DNA from: Clostridium sp. CAG:1013
GTDB lineage: Bacteria > Bacillota > Clostridia > Oscillospirales > Acutalibacteraceae
NCBI GenBank assembly: GCA_000432995.1
Contig: HF972608.1
Span: forward strand, 13,540-28,571
Direction: 5' to 3'
Length of the DNA: 15,032 nucleotides
How positions within the stretch are numbered: position 1 is the stretch's first letter; every line of letters begins with the position of its first letter. A model generated the notes under the pieces. It was not told where the DNA came from. It worked only from the letters and a program-made list of their open reading frames with translations, and searched no databases. The position numbers were made by a program, and so were the translations under genes. Positions 14,910 through 15,032 of the stretch are shown here, one piece after another.

Positions 14910-15032
14910 TCTCCGACATCACTTTGGGGCAGTATTTTCCCCAAAAGTCCCTGATGCACCGAGCCGATCCCCGAATGAAGATCTGCCTGGTGATTTTTGC
15001 CATTGTACTGCTGTTTGTGGCGGGGAACTTTG
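14906..15032 (+). CDS. ecfT: ECF transporter transmembrane protein EcfT, 3' end beyond the window
   Basis: Only the first 42 codons are in the window. They read MISDITLGQYFPQKSLMHRADPRMK and then a hydrophobic run (ICLVIFAIVLLFVAG) that begins transmembrane helix 1. The ITLGQY...S.(I/M)HR.DPR(M/T/V)K opening is the N-terminal signature of EcfT, the membrane scaffold linking the EcfA1/A2 ATPases to S-components. The ATG overlaps the ecfA2 stop by four bases (ATGA), and AAGGAGG (14892-14898) lies seven bases upstream, inside ecfA2. The gene completes ecfA1-ecfA2-ecfT. Confidence 0.92.
   Translation, partial: MISDITLGQYFPQKSLMHRADPRMKICLVIFAIVLLFVAGNF

Noticed and set aside
1..15032. CRISPR arrays, insertion sequences, att sites, prophage, toxin-antitoxin or defence genes
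   Set aside because: I looked for regular repeats, transposase motifs and small paired frames and saw none; nearly all of the window is filled by recognisable core genes.

Overview
The window is a run of housekeeping genes, all on the + strand, from a Gram-positive, moderately GC-rich member of the Clostridia. An Oscillospiraceae/Ruminococcaceae-like gut anaerobe is my best guess. The reasons are strong AGGAGG-type ribosome binding sites, three TTG starts, the tilS-hpt-ftsH order seen in many Firmicutes, a group II ECF transporter module (ecfA1-ecfA2-ecfT), and a divergent type IIA topoisomerase pair of the kind found in Clostridia. The genus cannot be fixed by eye.

Layout. (1) 1-3727: the 3' part of tilS (tRNA-Ile lysidine synthetase), then hpt (hypoxanthine phosphoribosyltransferase) and ftsH (membrane AAA+ zinc protease), closely spaced and likely cotranscribed. 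A promoter-like sequence inside tilS could add transcripts of hpt-ftsH. A hairpin follows ftsH. (2) 3827-8066: two adjacent genes for an ATP-dependent type IIA topoisomerase (ParE/GyrB-like and ParC/GyrA-like), ended by a strong intrinsic terminator. (3) 8118-9808: a single GH43 glycosidase gene with its own promoter, a possible operator over the -35 box and a downstream hairpin. It is the only accessory-looking unit. (4) 9836-12185: a strong promoter followed by ruvC-ruvA-ruvB, the Holliday junction resolvase and branch migration motor. A SAM-dependent methyltransferase of the RlmI type follows at 12222-13097. (5) 13160-15032: ecfA1, ecfA2 and the first 42 codons of ecfT, the energising module shared by several vitamin and metal-ion ECF importers.

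The groups serve translation fidelity, purine salvage, membrane protein quality control, chromosome topology, recombination and micronutrient uptake. I found no CRISPR array, transposon, prophage, tRNA or rRNA. I saw no convincing undescribed system. The points most worth a second look are the unusual motif residues in the topoisomerase pair, the self-contained GH43 unit with its dyad operator, a LexA-box-like site in the ruvC promoter, and the promoter candidate within tilS.
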